A stretch of 58,959 nucleotides of DNA from Desulfuromonas sp. (GTDB lineage: Bacteria > Desulfobacterota > Desulfuromonadia > Desulfuromonadales > UBA2294), in NCBI GenBank assembly GCA_002869615.1, contig PKUH01000111.1:1-58959 (forward strand), written 5' to 3'. Every line of letters starts with the position of its first letter. Position 1 is the first letter of the stretch. Under the pieces are notes generated by a model, which was given only the letters and a program-made list of their open reading frames with translations, made no database searches and was not told the DNA's origin. Both the position numbers and the translations under genes were made by a program. Of the stretch, positions 1 through 8,002 are shown one piece after another.

Positions 1-252
1 GAAGAACCGCCGGGTCCCGGCCCGGCAGCCGGGTTCATTTCTTTATTAAGCGATAAAGAAACGAACCAAAGAAACCGCTCCCTTGCAGGGGGCTTTTTTG
101 TGCGGGCTGGATTGTTTCTGTTCAATTGTGTTGCCGGGGAGTTTGCCTTGAGGCAAACGCAACACGTCGCTGTGGCGGTTGCGGTTGGGCTGCGGTTGAG
201 TGAACGCGGTGCCAAAGGGCGGCCTCAAGAGCTCCGGGGTAAGTCAAAGGCT
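1..252 (+). repeat. Structured dispersed repeat, copy A
   Basis: About 250 bases that recur, inverted, at 54922-55171. The order of parts is the same in both copies: GAAGAACC, a 6-bp hairpin (arms 9-14 and 21-26), an A/T-rich hairpin (arms 32-46 and 53-67), a GC hairpin followed by six T (about 81-104), then a conserved stretch with the hairpin GTTTGCC-TTGA-GGCAAAC, ending near AAGTCAAAGGCT. The hairpin arms differ between copies but stay complementary. The element may begin before the window. Short open frames across it have no recognisable product. Bases 253-346 hold nothing I recognise. Confidence 0.8.
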
Positions 253-346
253 CCAATGGATGTCCCCTTCGGCTACTTCGGCGAGCTCAGTACAGGACAA
301 CTCAGGGCAGGCGATCAGAGTCGAAAAGCAGACGGGGACAGAGCAA

Positions 347-772
347 TCACCTCTTGGCAACCACCGCCACCGTCAACCGCGACACGCAGATCAGCCGCTC
401 CCGCTCGTCGACAATCCGGATGTCCCAGACCTGGGTCGCTCGTCCGAGATGAATCGGGCGAGCGGTTCCGGTGACAACACCATCGGTTTTGGCCCGCACG
501 TGATTGGCGTTGATCTCGATGCCGACACAGTCGAACTTTCGGGCATCGACCGTCAGGTAGGCACCGTAGCTGCCGAGAGATTCGGCCAGAGCGGCCGAGG
601 CACCGCCATGCAGCAGACCGGCCGGCTGTACCGTACGGTGATCGACCGGCATGGTCGCAACCAGGAAATCGTCACCGACTTCGGTAAAAACCATCTCGAG
701 TTGTTCGAGCAGCGTCTGTTTTGCTTTTTCATTGAGCTGCTTCAGGGTCGGTTGGTGGAACCAGATAGACAT
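347..772 (-). CDS. Hotdog-fold thioesterase (PaaI/YbdB-like)
   Basis: A 141-residue protein of the hotdog-fold acyl-CoA thioesterase group. The family motif is visible as HGGASAALAESLGSYGA: the His-Gly-Gly turn and the Glu on the central helix are the usual active-site elements. Family members hydrolyse acyl-CoA or aroyl-CoA thioesters in the cytoplasm; the substrate cannot be told here. The start at 772 is chosen because AAGGAGT lies just upstream; the frame is open 13 codons further but those residues are basic and unlike the family. It is followed on the same strand, 49 bases away, by the end of an EamA transporter gene. Confidence 0.85.
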   Translation of the reverse strand: MSIWFHQPTLKQLNEKAKQTLLEQLEMVFTEVGDDFLVATMPVDHRTVQPAGLLHGGASAALAESLGSYGAYLTVDARKFDCVGIEINANHVRAKTDGVVTGTARPIHLGRATQVWDIRIVDERERLICVSRLTVAVVAKR

Positions 773-821
773 GCAAACACTCCTTTTTCTTACGTATAGC
801 ATGCGCGACATTTATGGAAAG

Positions 822-1718
822 TCAATCAGCTTGCCCCAGTTTCCGGCTGATCAGCGGCCATGATTCGGCAACGATCATTCCGAGGACAATCAGGACCCCA
901 CCGCACCAGGCAACTGCGGTCAACCGCTCGGCAAGCAGCCAGACCGAGGCGGCGGCGGCAAAAACCGGCTCCAGGGTATAAATCAGGGCGGCCCGGGTCG
1001 GGGTCGTCAGGCGTTGGAAGGTCGTCATCACCCAGAAGGCGTAGACCGTCGCAAAAACCGAGCAGACGAGCAGGGCGACCACTAACTGCTGATCCCAGAC
1101 GCGGGGCCAAAAGAACGGTTCGAAGAAGAAGCTGCCGACAAAAGCGAGCAGCGCCATGGTCGTGATCTGCACACAGGTGAGGGCGAGCCCATTATAGCCC
1201 GCGGTCCAGGCATCGAGCCCGAGGATATGCAGAGCGATAAAAATCGAGCAGATAAACACCAGGGCATCCCCGGGATTGAGGTGCCAGGGCGATTGCCAGG
1301 TCAACAGCAACAGGCCGGCAAAAGCCAGTCCGACCCCGATCCTGGCCCCGAATGCCGGCGGCTTTTGCAGAAGCGGCCCGGCCAGCAGCGGCACCCAGAC
1401 GACATTAAGCCCGGTCAGAAAGCCGGTATTGGCGGAGCTGGTGCGATCAAGCCCCCAGGTCTGAAACAGGTAAGAGAGGAAAAGCAGGCAGCCGAGAAGA
1501 ACGCCGCGTTTGACGCCGCGCCGGTCGAGGGTCAAAAGCTTCGGGCCGGCGAGCAGCGCCAGCAGGATTGCCGCCAGGGCAAAACGGACCCAGAGAAACG
1601 CCATGACCGGCAAGTCGACGATCGCTTCCTTGACCAGGGGGAAGGTTCCTCCCCAGAAGATGGTCACGGTCACCAGCAGAAACTCTGCAAGTCCGCGCTT
1701 GGGTTGTCTCAATTTCAC
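822..1718 (-). CDS. EamA/DMT-family transporter
   Basis: A 298-residue very hydrophobic protein with about ten predicted membrane segments in two EamA-type halves. The first half has the characteristic WGGTFPLVKEA, and the second half the LEPVFAAAASVWLLAERL block typical of the drug/metabolite transporter superfamily. It should be an inner-membrane exporter or permease of small metabolites; the substrate is unknown. The start is a GTG at 1718 with AAAGAG about nine bases upstream. It is divergent from the small zinc-ribbon gene at 1854 and may be co-transcribed with the thioesterase downstream. Confidence 0.88.
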   Translation of the reverse strand: MKLRQPKRGLAEFLLVTVTIFWGGTFPLVKEAIVDLPVMAFLWVRFALAAILLALLAGPKLLTLDRRGVKRGVLLGCLLFLSYLFQTWGLDRTSSANTGFLTGLNVVWVPLLAGPLLQKPPAFGARIGVGLAFAGLLLLTWQSPWHLNPGDALVFICSIFIALHILGLDAWTAGYNGLALTCVQITTMALLAFVGSFFFEPFFWPRVWDQQLVVALLVCSVFATVYAFWVMTTFQRLTTPTRAALIYTLEPVFAAAASVWLLAERLTAVAWCGGVLIVLGMIVAESWPLISRKLGQAD

Positions 1719-1768
1719 TCTTGCAGCTCTTTCAAGCCCGACTTCCGGGGCGGCATCGATGCTTGAGG

Positions 1769-1798
1769 TTGTAACTTGGTTTGCGGGTGTGCTATAAG
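1769..1798 (+). promoter_or_regulatory. Probable sigma-70 promoter for the zinc-ribbon gene
   Basis: TTGTAA at 1769-1774 and TATAAG at 1793-1798 are separated by 18 bases and lie 56 bases ahead of the start at 1854. The match is good but unremarkable. Confidence 0.4.
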
Positions 1799-1853
1799 CG
1801 TTTTAGCCACCCGAATAAAAGTTTGCCAACACCAAACGAGGCGGGAGCATAGC

Positions 1854-2009
1854 ATGGACCGAGGGAAAAAGGAACCGATTCAGATCAAGTGCCCCCGCTG
1901 CAAACTCACCAGAATCATCTACATCCCCGAACAGGATATCCCGAATTGCCCGGACTGCAATATTCCAATGATCATCAGCGAACTTCTCGATGAAGGGAAA
2001 TCATACTGA
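1854..2009 (+). CDS. Small zinc-ribbon protein
   Basis: A 51-residue protein with two Cys pairs, CPRC near residue 13 and CPDC near residue 33, the layout of a single zinc ribbon. The start is the ATG at 1854, preceded by GGCGGGAG; an upstream in-frame extension would lie over the promoter. It is followed 37 bases later by an amino-acid ABC transporter operon and might be read with it. Such small ribbons often mediate protein or nucleic-acid contacts, but no specific role is evident. Confidence 0.7.
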   Translation: MDRGKKEPIQIKCPRCKLTRIIYIPEQDIPNCPDCNIPMIISELLDEGKSY

Positions 2010-2046
2010 GCCCTTAATTGCCAGATAAAAAATCAAGGAGGAAAAC

Positions 2047-2847
2047 ATGAAAAAGATACTCTCTCTGCTGCTCGCCCTGCCCCTGGTCCTCAGCGTCATC
2101 ACTATGCCGGCCTTCGCCGGAACTCTCGAAGAAATCCAGAAGCGCGGCACCTTGCGGGTCGGCATGGAGCCCGGCTATATGCCGTTCGAGCTGACCAATA
2201 AAAAGGGTGAAATTATCGGTTTTGATGTTGACATGGCCAAGCGTATGGCCAAGGCGATGGACGTCGAACTCGAGCTGGTTTCGACGGCCTGGGACGGTAT
2301 TATCCCGGCCCTTCTGACCAAAAAATTCGACATCATCATGTCCGGCATGACCCTGACCCAGCAGCGCAACATGAAGATCAACTTCGCCGAACCCTACATC
2401 GTTATCGGCCAGACCATTCTGCTCAAAAAGAGCCTTGCCGGGAAGGTCAAGTCGTACAAGGATCTCAACGACAAGAAGTACACCGTCGCCTCGAAGCTCG
2501 GCACCACCGGCGAGCAGGCAACCAAACGGATGATTCCGCGGGCCAGGTACATCTCTTACGAAACCGAGCAGGAAGGAGTACTGGAACTGGCCAACGGCAA
2601 GATTGATGCATTTATCTACGACTTGCCCTATAATGCTGCTGCCTTTGTCCAGCGCGGTCAGGGCAAAATGGTGCACCTCGACAAATCCTTCACCTACGAA
2701 CCCCTCGCCTGGGCAATCCGCAAGGGTGATTACGACTTCGTCAATTGGCTCAACAACTTCCTTAACCAGGCCAGGAACGACGGCACCTACGACAAGATCT
2801 ACCGGAAATGGTTTGAAGATGATGCCTGGCTGAAGGATCTGCAGTAA
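2047..2847 (+). CDS. Amino-acid ABC transporter substrate-binding protein
   Basis: A 266-residue periplasmic binding protein of family 3 (polar amino acids: Gln, Arg, cystine and similar). It has a signal peptide ending near AFA-GTLEE, then the family blocks RGTLRVGMEPGYMPFE, GFDVDMAKRMA and GMTLTQQRN, and a C-terminal YDKIYRKWF. It captures the ligand and delivers it to the permease encoded next. AAGGAGG lies just before the ATG. The order binding protein-permease-ATPase (2047-4558) is a standard uptake operon. The ligand is not determined. Confidence 0.93.
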   Translation: MKKILSLLLALPLVLSVITMPAFAGTLEEIQKRGTLRVGMEPGYMPFELTNKKGEIIGFDVDMAKRMAKAMDVELELVSTAWDGIIPALLTKKFDIIMSGMTLTQQRNMKINFAEPYIVIGQTILLKKSLAGKVKSYKDLNDKKYTVASKLGTTGEQATKRMIPRARYISYETEQEGVLELANGKIDAFIYDLPYNAAAFVQRGQGKMVHLDKSFTYEPLAWAIRKGDYDFVNWLNNFLNQARNDGTYDKIYRKWFEDDAWLKDLQ

Positions 2848-2871
2848 AAAGAAAGCGGAAGGATCTTTACT

Positions 2872-3831
2872 TTGCATACCACACCGAAACTGTGGTTCTG
2901 GAAACTCCTGTTGGCGGTCATCCTGATCGGGATGGCCGCCGGCATCTGGGGGGCCGCCAAAAGGATTGACTACACCTGGCGCTGGGAACGCGTTCCACAG
3001 TATTTTTTCTACGAAGCTGAAACCTCACAGAAGATCCCCTTTGACGGCGTTGTCAGCACTATCTCCGAATCGGGACAGACCACAAAGCTCATCCTGACTT
3101 CCGAAACCGGTGAAACGGTAACCGTCAAGATTGACAGTGAGACCTTGCGCGTCAGCGAGGGCGAAGAGCTGTTTGCAGACGATACGGTCGGATTTACCAA
3201 ACAGTGGCGTTTCGGTCCGCTGATGACCGGACTCTGGACGACGCTCTGGCTCTCGGCCGGCGCCAGCGTTCTGGCGCTGATCATCGGACTGCTGGTCGGT
3301 CTGGCCCGAATTTCGCGCAACTACACGGTGCGCAGCCTCGCCGCCCTCTACGTCGAATTTATCCGCGGCACGCCGCTGCTGGTGCAGATCTTTATCGCTT
3401 ATTTCTTTATCGGTACGGTCTTCGACCTGAGCCGCAACGTCGCCGGGATGGGAGCCCTGGCCATTTTCGCCGGCGCTTATGTTGCCGAGATCGTCCGCGC
3501 CGGCATTCAGTCGATCTCGCGGGGGCAGATGGAGGCGGCCCGCTCGGTCGGCATGAACCTGATTCAGTCGATGTGGCACATTATCCTGCCGCAGGCTTTC
3601 AAACGGATACTCCCGCCGCTGGCCGGACAGTTCATCAGCCTGATCAAGGATTCATCGCTGGTCTCGGTCATCGCCATTACCGATCTGACCAAATCGGGCC
3701 GGGAAATCATCACCAGCACCTTTGCAACATTTGAAATCTGGCTGACCGTTGCCGCCATGTACCTGATTGTCACATCGGTTCTCTCGCAGCTGGTTTTCTA
3801 CCTTGAACGGAGGCTTGCAGTCAGTGATTAA
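2872..3831 (+). CDS. Amino-acid ABC transporter permease with periplasmic insertion
   Basis: A 319-residue inner-membrane permease of the HisM/GlnP type. The cytoplasmic EAA loop that contacts the ATPase is visible as [20 protein letters not shown] (about residues 222-241). Between the first membrane segment (about 9-28) and the permease domain (from about 110) lie roughly 75 hydrophilic, beta-rich residues, predicted periplasmic and not part of ordinary HisM/GlnP proteins. The start is a TTG at 2872 with GGAAGG upstream. It ends overlapping the ATPase gene by 8 bases, implying coupled translation. Confidence 0.88.
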   Translation: MHTTPKLWFWKLLLAVILIGMAAGIWGAAKRIDYTWRWERVPQYFFYEAETSQKIPFDGVVSTISESGQTTKLILTSETGETVTVKIDSETLRVSEGEELFADDTVGFTKQWRFGPLMTGLWTTLWLSAGASVLALIIGLLVGLARISRNYTVRSLAALYVEFIRGTPLLVQIFIAYFFIGTVFDLSRNVAGMGALAIFAGAYVAEIVRAGIQSISRGQMEAARSVGMNLIQSMWHIILPQAFKRILPPLAGQFISLIKDSSLVSVIAITDLTKSGREIITSTFATFEIWLTVAAMYLIVTSVLSQLVFYLERRLAVSD

Positions 3832-4558
3832 AGCCAGAAACGTCGAAAAAATATTTACCGGGCGCGGCCAGGAAGTTCGCGCTGTAGACAATGTCTCGAC
3901 CGATGTCAAAAAAGCCGAGGTTGTGGTCATTATCGGACCTTCAGGTTCCGGCAAATCTACCTTCCTGCGCTGCCTCAACGGACTGGAAACATTTGAAGCC
4001 GGCCATATCGAAATCGACGGCATGGACCTGGCGAACCGCAAGACCGACCTCAACAAGATTCGGGCCGAAGTCGGCATGGTATTCCAGCAATTCAACCTGT
4101 TCCCGCACAAATCGGTCCTTGAAAACATCACCCTTGCGCAACAGGTTGTGCGCAAGCGCGATCGGGCAGCCGCCGAGAAGAAAGCCCGCGAGCTTCTGGT
4201 CAAGGTCGGCATTGCCGAAAAAGAATCGGAATACCCGTCACGCCTCTCCGGCGGCCAGCAGCAACGGGTGGCCATCGCCCGGGCCCTGGCGATGGATCCG
4301 AAGATCATGCTCTTTGATGAGCCGACCAGCGCCCTCGACCCGGAGATGGTCGGCGAAGTTCTCGATGTCATGAAACAGTTGGCCAAAGAGGGGATGACCA
4401 TGGTCGTCGTGACCCATGAGATGGGCTTTGCCAGGGAAGTCGCCGATCGGGTTCTGTTCATGGATGCCGGCAAACTGGTGGAAGAAGGAACGCCGGAGGA
4501 AATTTTCGGCAATCCGCAAAACGAGAGGACCAAGCTGTTCCTGAGCCAGATTCTCTGA
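3824..4558 (+). CDS. Amino-acid ABC transporter ATP-binding protein
   Basis: A 244-residue ABC ATPase of the GlnQ/HisP group. Visible are Walker [10 protein letters not shown], the Q-loop, signature LSGGQQQR, Walker [15 protein letters not shown] and the switch histidine in [10 protein letters not shown]. It energises uptake by the permease encoded just upstream. The start is taken as the GTG at 3824, with ACGGAGG about ten bases before it. The frame is open to 3767, but that part lies within the permease gene and is not family-like. Confidence 0.93.
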   Translation: MIKARNVEKIFTGRGQEVRAVDNVSTDVKKAEVVVIIGPSGSGKSTFLRCLNGLETFEAGHIEIDGMDLANRKTDLNKIRAEVGMVFQQFNLFPHKSVLENITLAQQVVRKRDRAAAEKKARELLVKVGIAEKESEYPSRLSGGQQQRVAIARALAMDPKIMLFDEPTSALDPEMVGEVLDVMKQLAKEGMTMVVVTHEMGFAREVADRVLFMDAGKLVEEGTPEEIFGNPQNERTKLFLSQIL

Positions 4559-4581
4559 AGCAGCGGAAGAGAGGCTGAATC

Positions 4582-4770
4582 ATGCCCGACAACAACAAGC
4601 CCCCTGGGGATTGTCAGCAACCGGCTTATCACAGGATGCACCTTTGCATTCTCAGGCACATCAGCAAGCAGGAGGTCGATCAGTTGACGCTGAACCCGGC
4701 TTATCGCTGTCTGCGCTGTGATCTGAAGGCCGATCAGGGCGAGAACCTCTGCCAGCCGAAAAGGATCTGA
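4582..4770 (+). CDS. Cys/His mini-protein, family member 1
   Basis: A 62-residue protein I cannot assign to a named family. It shares a pattern with the products at 5103 and 11443: an N-terminal Cys, H-x2-H-x-C-x-L, about 20 residues, then Y-R/K-C-x2-C, a conserved Ala, and NLC near the C-terminus followed by a basic end. Seven Cys/His residues could bind zinc or another metal. It lies 23 bases after the amino-acid transporter operon, preceded by GAGAGG. Function unknown; the copies in this window argue that it is a real gene. Confidence 0.75.
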   Translation: MPDNNKPPGDCQQPAYHRMHLCILRHISKQEVDQLTLNPAYRCLRCDLKADQGENLCQPKRI

Positions 4771-4778
4771 TCGTCGAG

Positions 4779-4809
4779 AAAAAAGGCCCGCAGCTGCAGC
4801 TACGGGCCC
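4779..4809 (-). terminator. Rho-independent terminator of the candidate small RNA
   Basis: GGCCCG and CGGGCC arms (4785-4790 and 4803-4808) enclose CAGCTGCAGCTA, and on the minus strand six T follow directly. There is no T-run on the plus strand, so it serves minus-strand transcription. Confidence 0.75.
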
Positions 4810-4851
4810 CTGGCATCTAAACCGTCAGTTATGAACAGTCTCATTTGCCAC
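4779..4851 (-). ncRNA. Candidate sigma-54-dependent small RNA
   Basis: A consensus sigma-54 promoter at 4862-4877 would start transcription near 4851 on the minus strand. A strong GC hairpin with six U follows at 4809-4779. The transcript would be about 73 nucleotides. No gene on this strand begins or ends here. A 14-codon frame (ATG at 4842, stop at 4798) lies inside, without a good ribosome site, so a tiny peptide is a weaker alternative. Confidence 0.55.
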
Positions 4852-4861
4852 TCGGCTTTAC

Positions 4862-4877
4862 AGCAAAATTTTTGCCA
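4862..4877 (-). promoter_or_regulatory. Sigma-54 promoter (-24/-12)
   Basis: The minus strand reads TGGCAAAAATTTTGCT: TGGCA at -24 and TTGCT at -12 with the exact 16-base spacing of the RpoN consensus. The -24 GG and the -12 GC are both present. Confidence 0.65.
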
Positions 4878-5102
4878 AGTTGACCTCGGCTGTAAAAGGC
4901 ACTGGAAATATTCAGCTTTGCATAGAAGTGACATTCCCGGACCGTAAAACAGCCGCTGAATCCGGTCATTTCAATCGCCATATAACCAAAGCTGCCATGC
5001 GTCAACATACTTTTGCTGGGTCACTATATGCCAGCTGCCAGCCTTGCATTCGGCACAGGGACCGCTAAGATGATATTAACCTGCCGGAGTATGGAGAAAC
5101 CG

Positions 5103-5288
5103 ATGAGTGATGAGATTCCTGACGATTGTTTGTTGCCGGAATACCATTTCAAGCATATCTGTAAATTGCGCAAGAAGGGAATGGTACGTGAGATACAGGA
5201 ACTGGCCGCTGACGCAGATTATAGATGTGCCAAATGCAAAGCCGAGGCGCAAAAAGAGCGCAACCTCTGCCAATCGGTCAAAATCTAA
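5103..5288 (+). CDS. Cys/His mini-protein, family member 2
   Basis: A 61-residue paralogue of the products at 4582 and 11443, with the shared pattern DDC-x5-H-x2-H-x-C-x-L, YRCAKC and NLC-x2-K-I. The start at 5103 has GGAG eight bases upstream; an ATG four codons earlier is the alternative. It is followed within 11 bases by a YkgJ-type cysteine-cluster protein, possibly co-translated. No known function. Confidence 0.72.
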   Translation: MSDEIPDDCLLPEYHFKHICKLRKKGMVREIQELAADADYRCAKCKAEAQKERNLCQSVKI

Positions 5289-5299
5289 GAAGATCTTCT

Positions 5300-5977
5300 T
5301 TGCAAACAATACTCGCACAATACAAAGCACTCCTGGAAACGGTCGACGCGTGGTTTGATCGCTGTCTTTCCCGGTATGACGATCAGGTCTCATGCAAGAG
5401 GAACTGCAGCGGCTGCTGTCGCGGGCTGTTCGATATCAGCCTGCTCGATGCCGCCCTGCTACAGCAGGGTTTTGCCGAGCTTGAGCAGCAACAGCAAGAG
5501 AACTGCCGGAGTAAGGCCCGGAGCCGAGTACAGATGCTACGGTCACGCTGGCCGCAATTCGGACCACCATTTATTCTTAACGATCTGCCCGGCAACGAAT
5601 GGCAACGGATGCCGGAAGATGACCAGACCCCCTGCCCGCTGCTGTCCGATACCGGGAGCTGCCTGGTCTACCGCTACCGGCCGATGACCTGCCGTTTGCA
5701 CGGATTGCCCAATATCGACCTGTCGGGAGAATCTTTCTCCGATGATTACTGCACCCTGAACTTTCGCGACATTGATCCGTTAAAGATCCCGGAACTGCGT
5801 TGGCAATTCCGGGATTTATTTACACAGGAGTTTGACCTGCTCGGAGCTTTTAGCGAGCGGCTAAGCGGACAGCGCCGGCTCGAACTCGACACGTTCATTC
5901 CGACAGCCCTGCTGATAGATTTCAAGCGGACAGACTGGCGGCGAGCACCCTTTGGCGAAAAAGGTTGTACGTCCTGA
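5300..5977 (+). CDS. YkgJ-family cysteine-cluster protein
   Basis: A protein of about 225 residues with the YkgJ layout: C-x3-C-x2-CC in SCKRNCSGCCRG near residue 34, and C-P-L-L ... GSCLVYRYRPMTCRLHG further on. Family members are believed to bind an FeS cluster or zinc; biochemical function is generally unknown. The start is probably the TTG at 5300, which puts the family N-terminus (LQTILAQYKALLETVDAWF) at the beginning. The frame is open to 5225, overlapping the previous gene. Its 3' end overlaps the convergent dihydrouridine synthase gene by 56 bases. Confidence 0.82.
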   Translation: MQTILAQYKALLETVDAWFDRCLSRYDDQVSCKRNCSGCCRGLFDISLLDAALLQQGFAELEQQQQENCRSKARSRVQMLRSRWPQFGPPFILNDLPGNEWQRMPEDDQTPCPLLSDTGSCLVYRYRPMTCRLHGLPNIDLSGESFSDDYCTLNFRDIDPLKIPELRWQFRDLFTQEFDLLGAFSERLSGQRRLELDTFIPTALLIDFKRTDWRRAPFGEKGCTS

Positions 5978-6896
5978 TCCGCTTCAGCTCCCGCGCAAAT
6001 CCGACCAGGTCGGTATCCTCGATCGCCGCCAGAACCCCTTTCAATTTTGCCAGAACCTGGGCTTGTCCGCAAAACAATTCTTCGTACGGGTCGAAGAGCC
6101 GCTGCAGCAAGAGGCAGAGGTTCCTGACCTTTTCGTCAGCCGTCGGCTGATGAAACTCGTTTCGGCGCAACCGTTCAAATAATAGCGGATCCGAGAACAC
6201 GCCACGACCGAGCATCAGGCCGGCGGCGCCGGTCTGCTCAAGAATACGCCACCCGACATCCGCCGTGAAGATATCGCCATTGGCGATAACCGGCAGCGCT
6301 GTTGCCCTGACGACTTCGGTGGTGACCCGGTGATCGGCCTTGCCGCTATATTTCTGAATAACCAGCCGGGGATGGAGCACCAGAAAATCGACGCCGGCCG
6401 TTTCGAACATCGGCAGGACGGCAAAGATCTGTCGCTGATCATCGAATCCGGCTCTCAGCTTGACCGAAAGGGTTCCCGTGAATGATTCGCGCAATCCGCT
6501 CAGTATTTCGGGCAGCCGACCCGGATCCTTGAGCATGGCGCCGCCGGTCTGGCCGGTCGTCATTCGACCATAAGGACAGCCCATATTGAGATTGAGATGC
6601 TTCGCGCCCCGGGCAGCAACTTCCTGCGCCGCCTTGATCAGGCCTTCGGCACTGTTGCCAACCAGTTGCACGACCAGCGGCACGTCGCCGTGCACGGCGC
6701 CGGCCTCGATGCGGTCGCTGTTGGCGATCCTTTTGCGCGAAACCGCGCAGACCCGGACAAACTCGGTAAATACGGTGTCGGGATGTACCCAGTCAATCAA
6801 CGCCCGGCGCATGGCCCGGTTGGTCAGGCCCTGCATCGGTGCCAGCATCAGCGGCAAACAATTTTCATTCCAGGGAAGTTGTGATATCTCAGCCAT
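5922..6896 (-). CDS. tRNA-dihydrouridine synthase
   Basis: A 324-residue FMN-dependent Dus-family enzyme that reduces uridine to dihydrouridine in tRNA D-loops. Visible are MLAPMQGLTNRAMR at the barrel start, TEFVRV (closer to DusC than DusB), NMGCPYG with the catalytic Cys, GGAMLKDP, SVKLRAGFD, VIANGDI and MLGRGVFSDP of the FMN phosphate site. The ATG at 6896 has GGAG ten bases upstream; a TTG 30 bases further is the alternative. It is divergent from the kinase gene at 6970. Confidence 0.9.
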   Translation of the reverse strand: MAEISQLPWNENCLPLMLAPMQGLTNRAMRRALIDWVHPDTVFTEFVRVCAVSRKRIANSDRIEAGAVHGDVPLVVQLVGNSAEGLIKAAQEVAARGAKHLNLNMGCPYGRMTTGQTGGAMLKDPGRLPEILSGLRESFTGTLSVKLRAGFDDQRQIFAVLPMFETAGVDFLVLHPRLVIQKYSGKADHRVTTEVVRATALPVIANGDIFTADVGWRILEQTGAAGLMLGRGVFSDPLLFERLRRNEFHQPTADEKVRNLCLLLQRLFDPYEELFCGQAQVLAKLKGVLAAIEDTDLVGFARELKRIRTYNLFRQRVLAASLSA

Positions 6897-6969
6897 TCCG
6901 GCTTCACTCCGATTCTCTTTTTGCAATCAGTATGGTACCCTTCCGGGATCGAGACAACAAGGAAAAGTC

Positions 6970-7965
6970 ATGAATCAATCACTCTGGCCCGAAGTTGATA
7001 ATTATCTATCCGAACCACACCGCGAGAATCTGCTGCGTCGTCTCCGGCCAAACCTTGAAAGCTGGATAAAGAAGAGAGGTCTGCCGGTCGAAATCTGGCA
7101 GGTGATCGAAACGGCCTACCTGCCCCTGGCCGCTTATCTTGCCCGGGAAATAGACGAAAAAGGTTGTCGTATTCTCGGTGTCAGCGGTGGCCAGGGGGCG
7201 GGCAAATCAACCCTCTCCGGTTTGCTTATCGAAATTCTTGCCCAGGGCTTCGATAAAAAGGGAGTCACTTTTTCGATCGACGATATTTATCTCAGCCACG
7301 CCGAAAGGCAGCAGCTGGCGGTTGATGTCCACCCGCTGCTGGCAACGCGTGGCGTTCCCGGCACGCACGACCCTCTACTCGGACTCTACCTGCTCCAACA
7401 ACTCAAGGTCGCGGGCGAGGGAGACATGGCCCATCTTCCGGTGTTCGACAAGGCCATTGACGATCGGCTTCCCCCCGATCAGTGGAAAATCGTTGAAGGC
7501 CCATTCGATCTGATTATTTTTGAAGGATGGTGTGTCGGGGCGATGCCGCAAACTGAAGCCGAGCTGCATCAGCCGGTCAACAATCTCGAGCGGCAGGAAG
7601 ACACAGAAGGGATATGGCGCCGATTTGTTAACGACGAACTTTCCGGCTCCTACCTTGAGCTATTCGCCGCGATCGACATTCTCCTGATGTTGAAAGTTCC
7701 AGGCATGGAGCAGGTCTATGAGTGGCGCTTAAAACAGGAAGAGCAGTTGCGGGCACAACAAGGTGATAACGATTCGGCCTCACGCATTATGAATCGAGAG
7801 CAAATAGAAAGGTTCATCCAGCATTATGAGCGCATCAGCTGCAGCATGTTGAAGGAGATGCCGGAGCGGGCCGACCTGGTCTTCACCCTCGATCAAAGGC
7901 AACGCATTCAGAATATCACCTGCCGCAAGGATGCTGTTTCGCCTGTGAATCCCGGTCTGTTATAA
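6970..7965 (+). CDS. Glycerate kinase-like P-loop kinase
   Basis: A 331-residue cytoplasmic protein with Walker A in GVSGGQGAGKST near residue 66, followed by SIDDIYLSHAERQQLA and HDPLLGLYLL, blocks typical of the plant-type D-glycerate 3-kinase/phosphoribulokinase-like family. It would phosphorylate D-glycerate to 3-phosphoglycerate. IFEGWCVGAMPQ is another family block. The start at 6970 has AAGGAAAAG upstream. The open frame continues 128 codons 5' but opposite the dus gene and without family similarity. Substrate is inferred from the family only. Confidence 0.82.
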   Translation: MNQSLWPEVDNYLSEPHRENLLRRLRPNLESWIKKRGLPVEIWQVIETAYLPLAAYLAREIDEKGCRILGVSGGQGAGKSTLSGLLIEILAQGFDKKGVTFSIDDIYLSHAERQQLAVDVHPLLATRGVPGTHDPLLGLYLLQQLKVAGEGDMAHLPVFDKAIDDRLPPDQWKIVEGPFDLIIFEGWCVGAMPQTEAELHQPVNNLERQEDTEGIWRRFVNDELSGSYLELFAAIDILLMLKVPGMEQVYEWRLKQEEQLRAQQGDNDSASRIMNREQIERFIQHYERISCSMLKEMPERADLVFTLDQRQRIQNITCRKDAVSPVNPGLL

Positions 7966-8002
7966 TTGTGACATGATGTGACGAGCACTGAAGACAATTT
8001 CC

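Noticed and set aside
100-799. Two long plus-strand frames at the window start
   Set aside because: They run through the structured repeat and then antisense to the thioesterase gene; composition is shadow-like.
6586-6969. N-terminal extension of the glycerate-kinase-like frame
   Set aside because: Antisense to the dus gene, and the ATG at 6970 has a good ribosome site.
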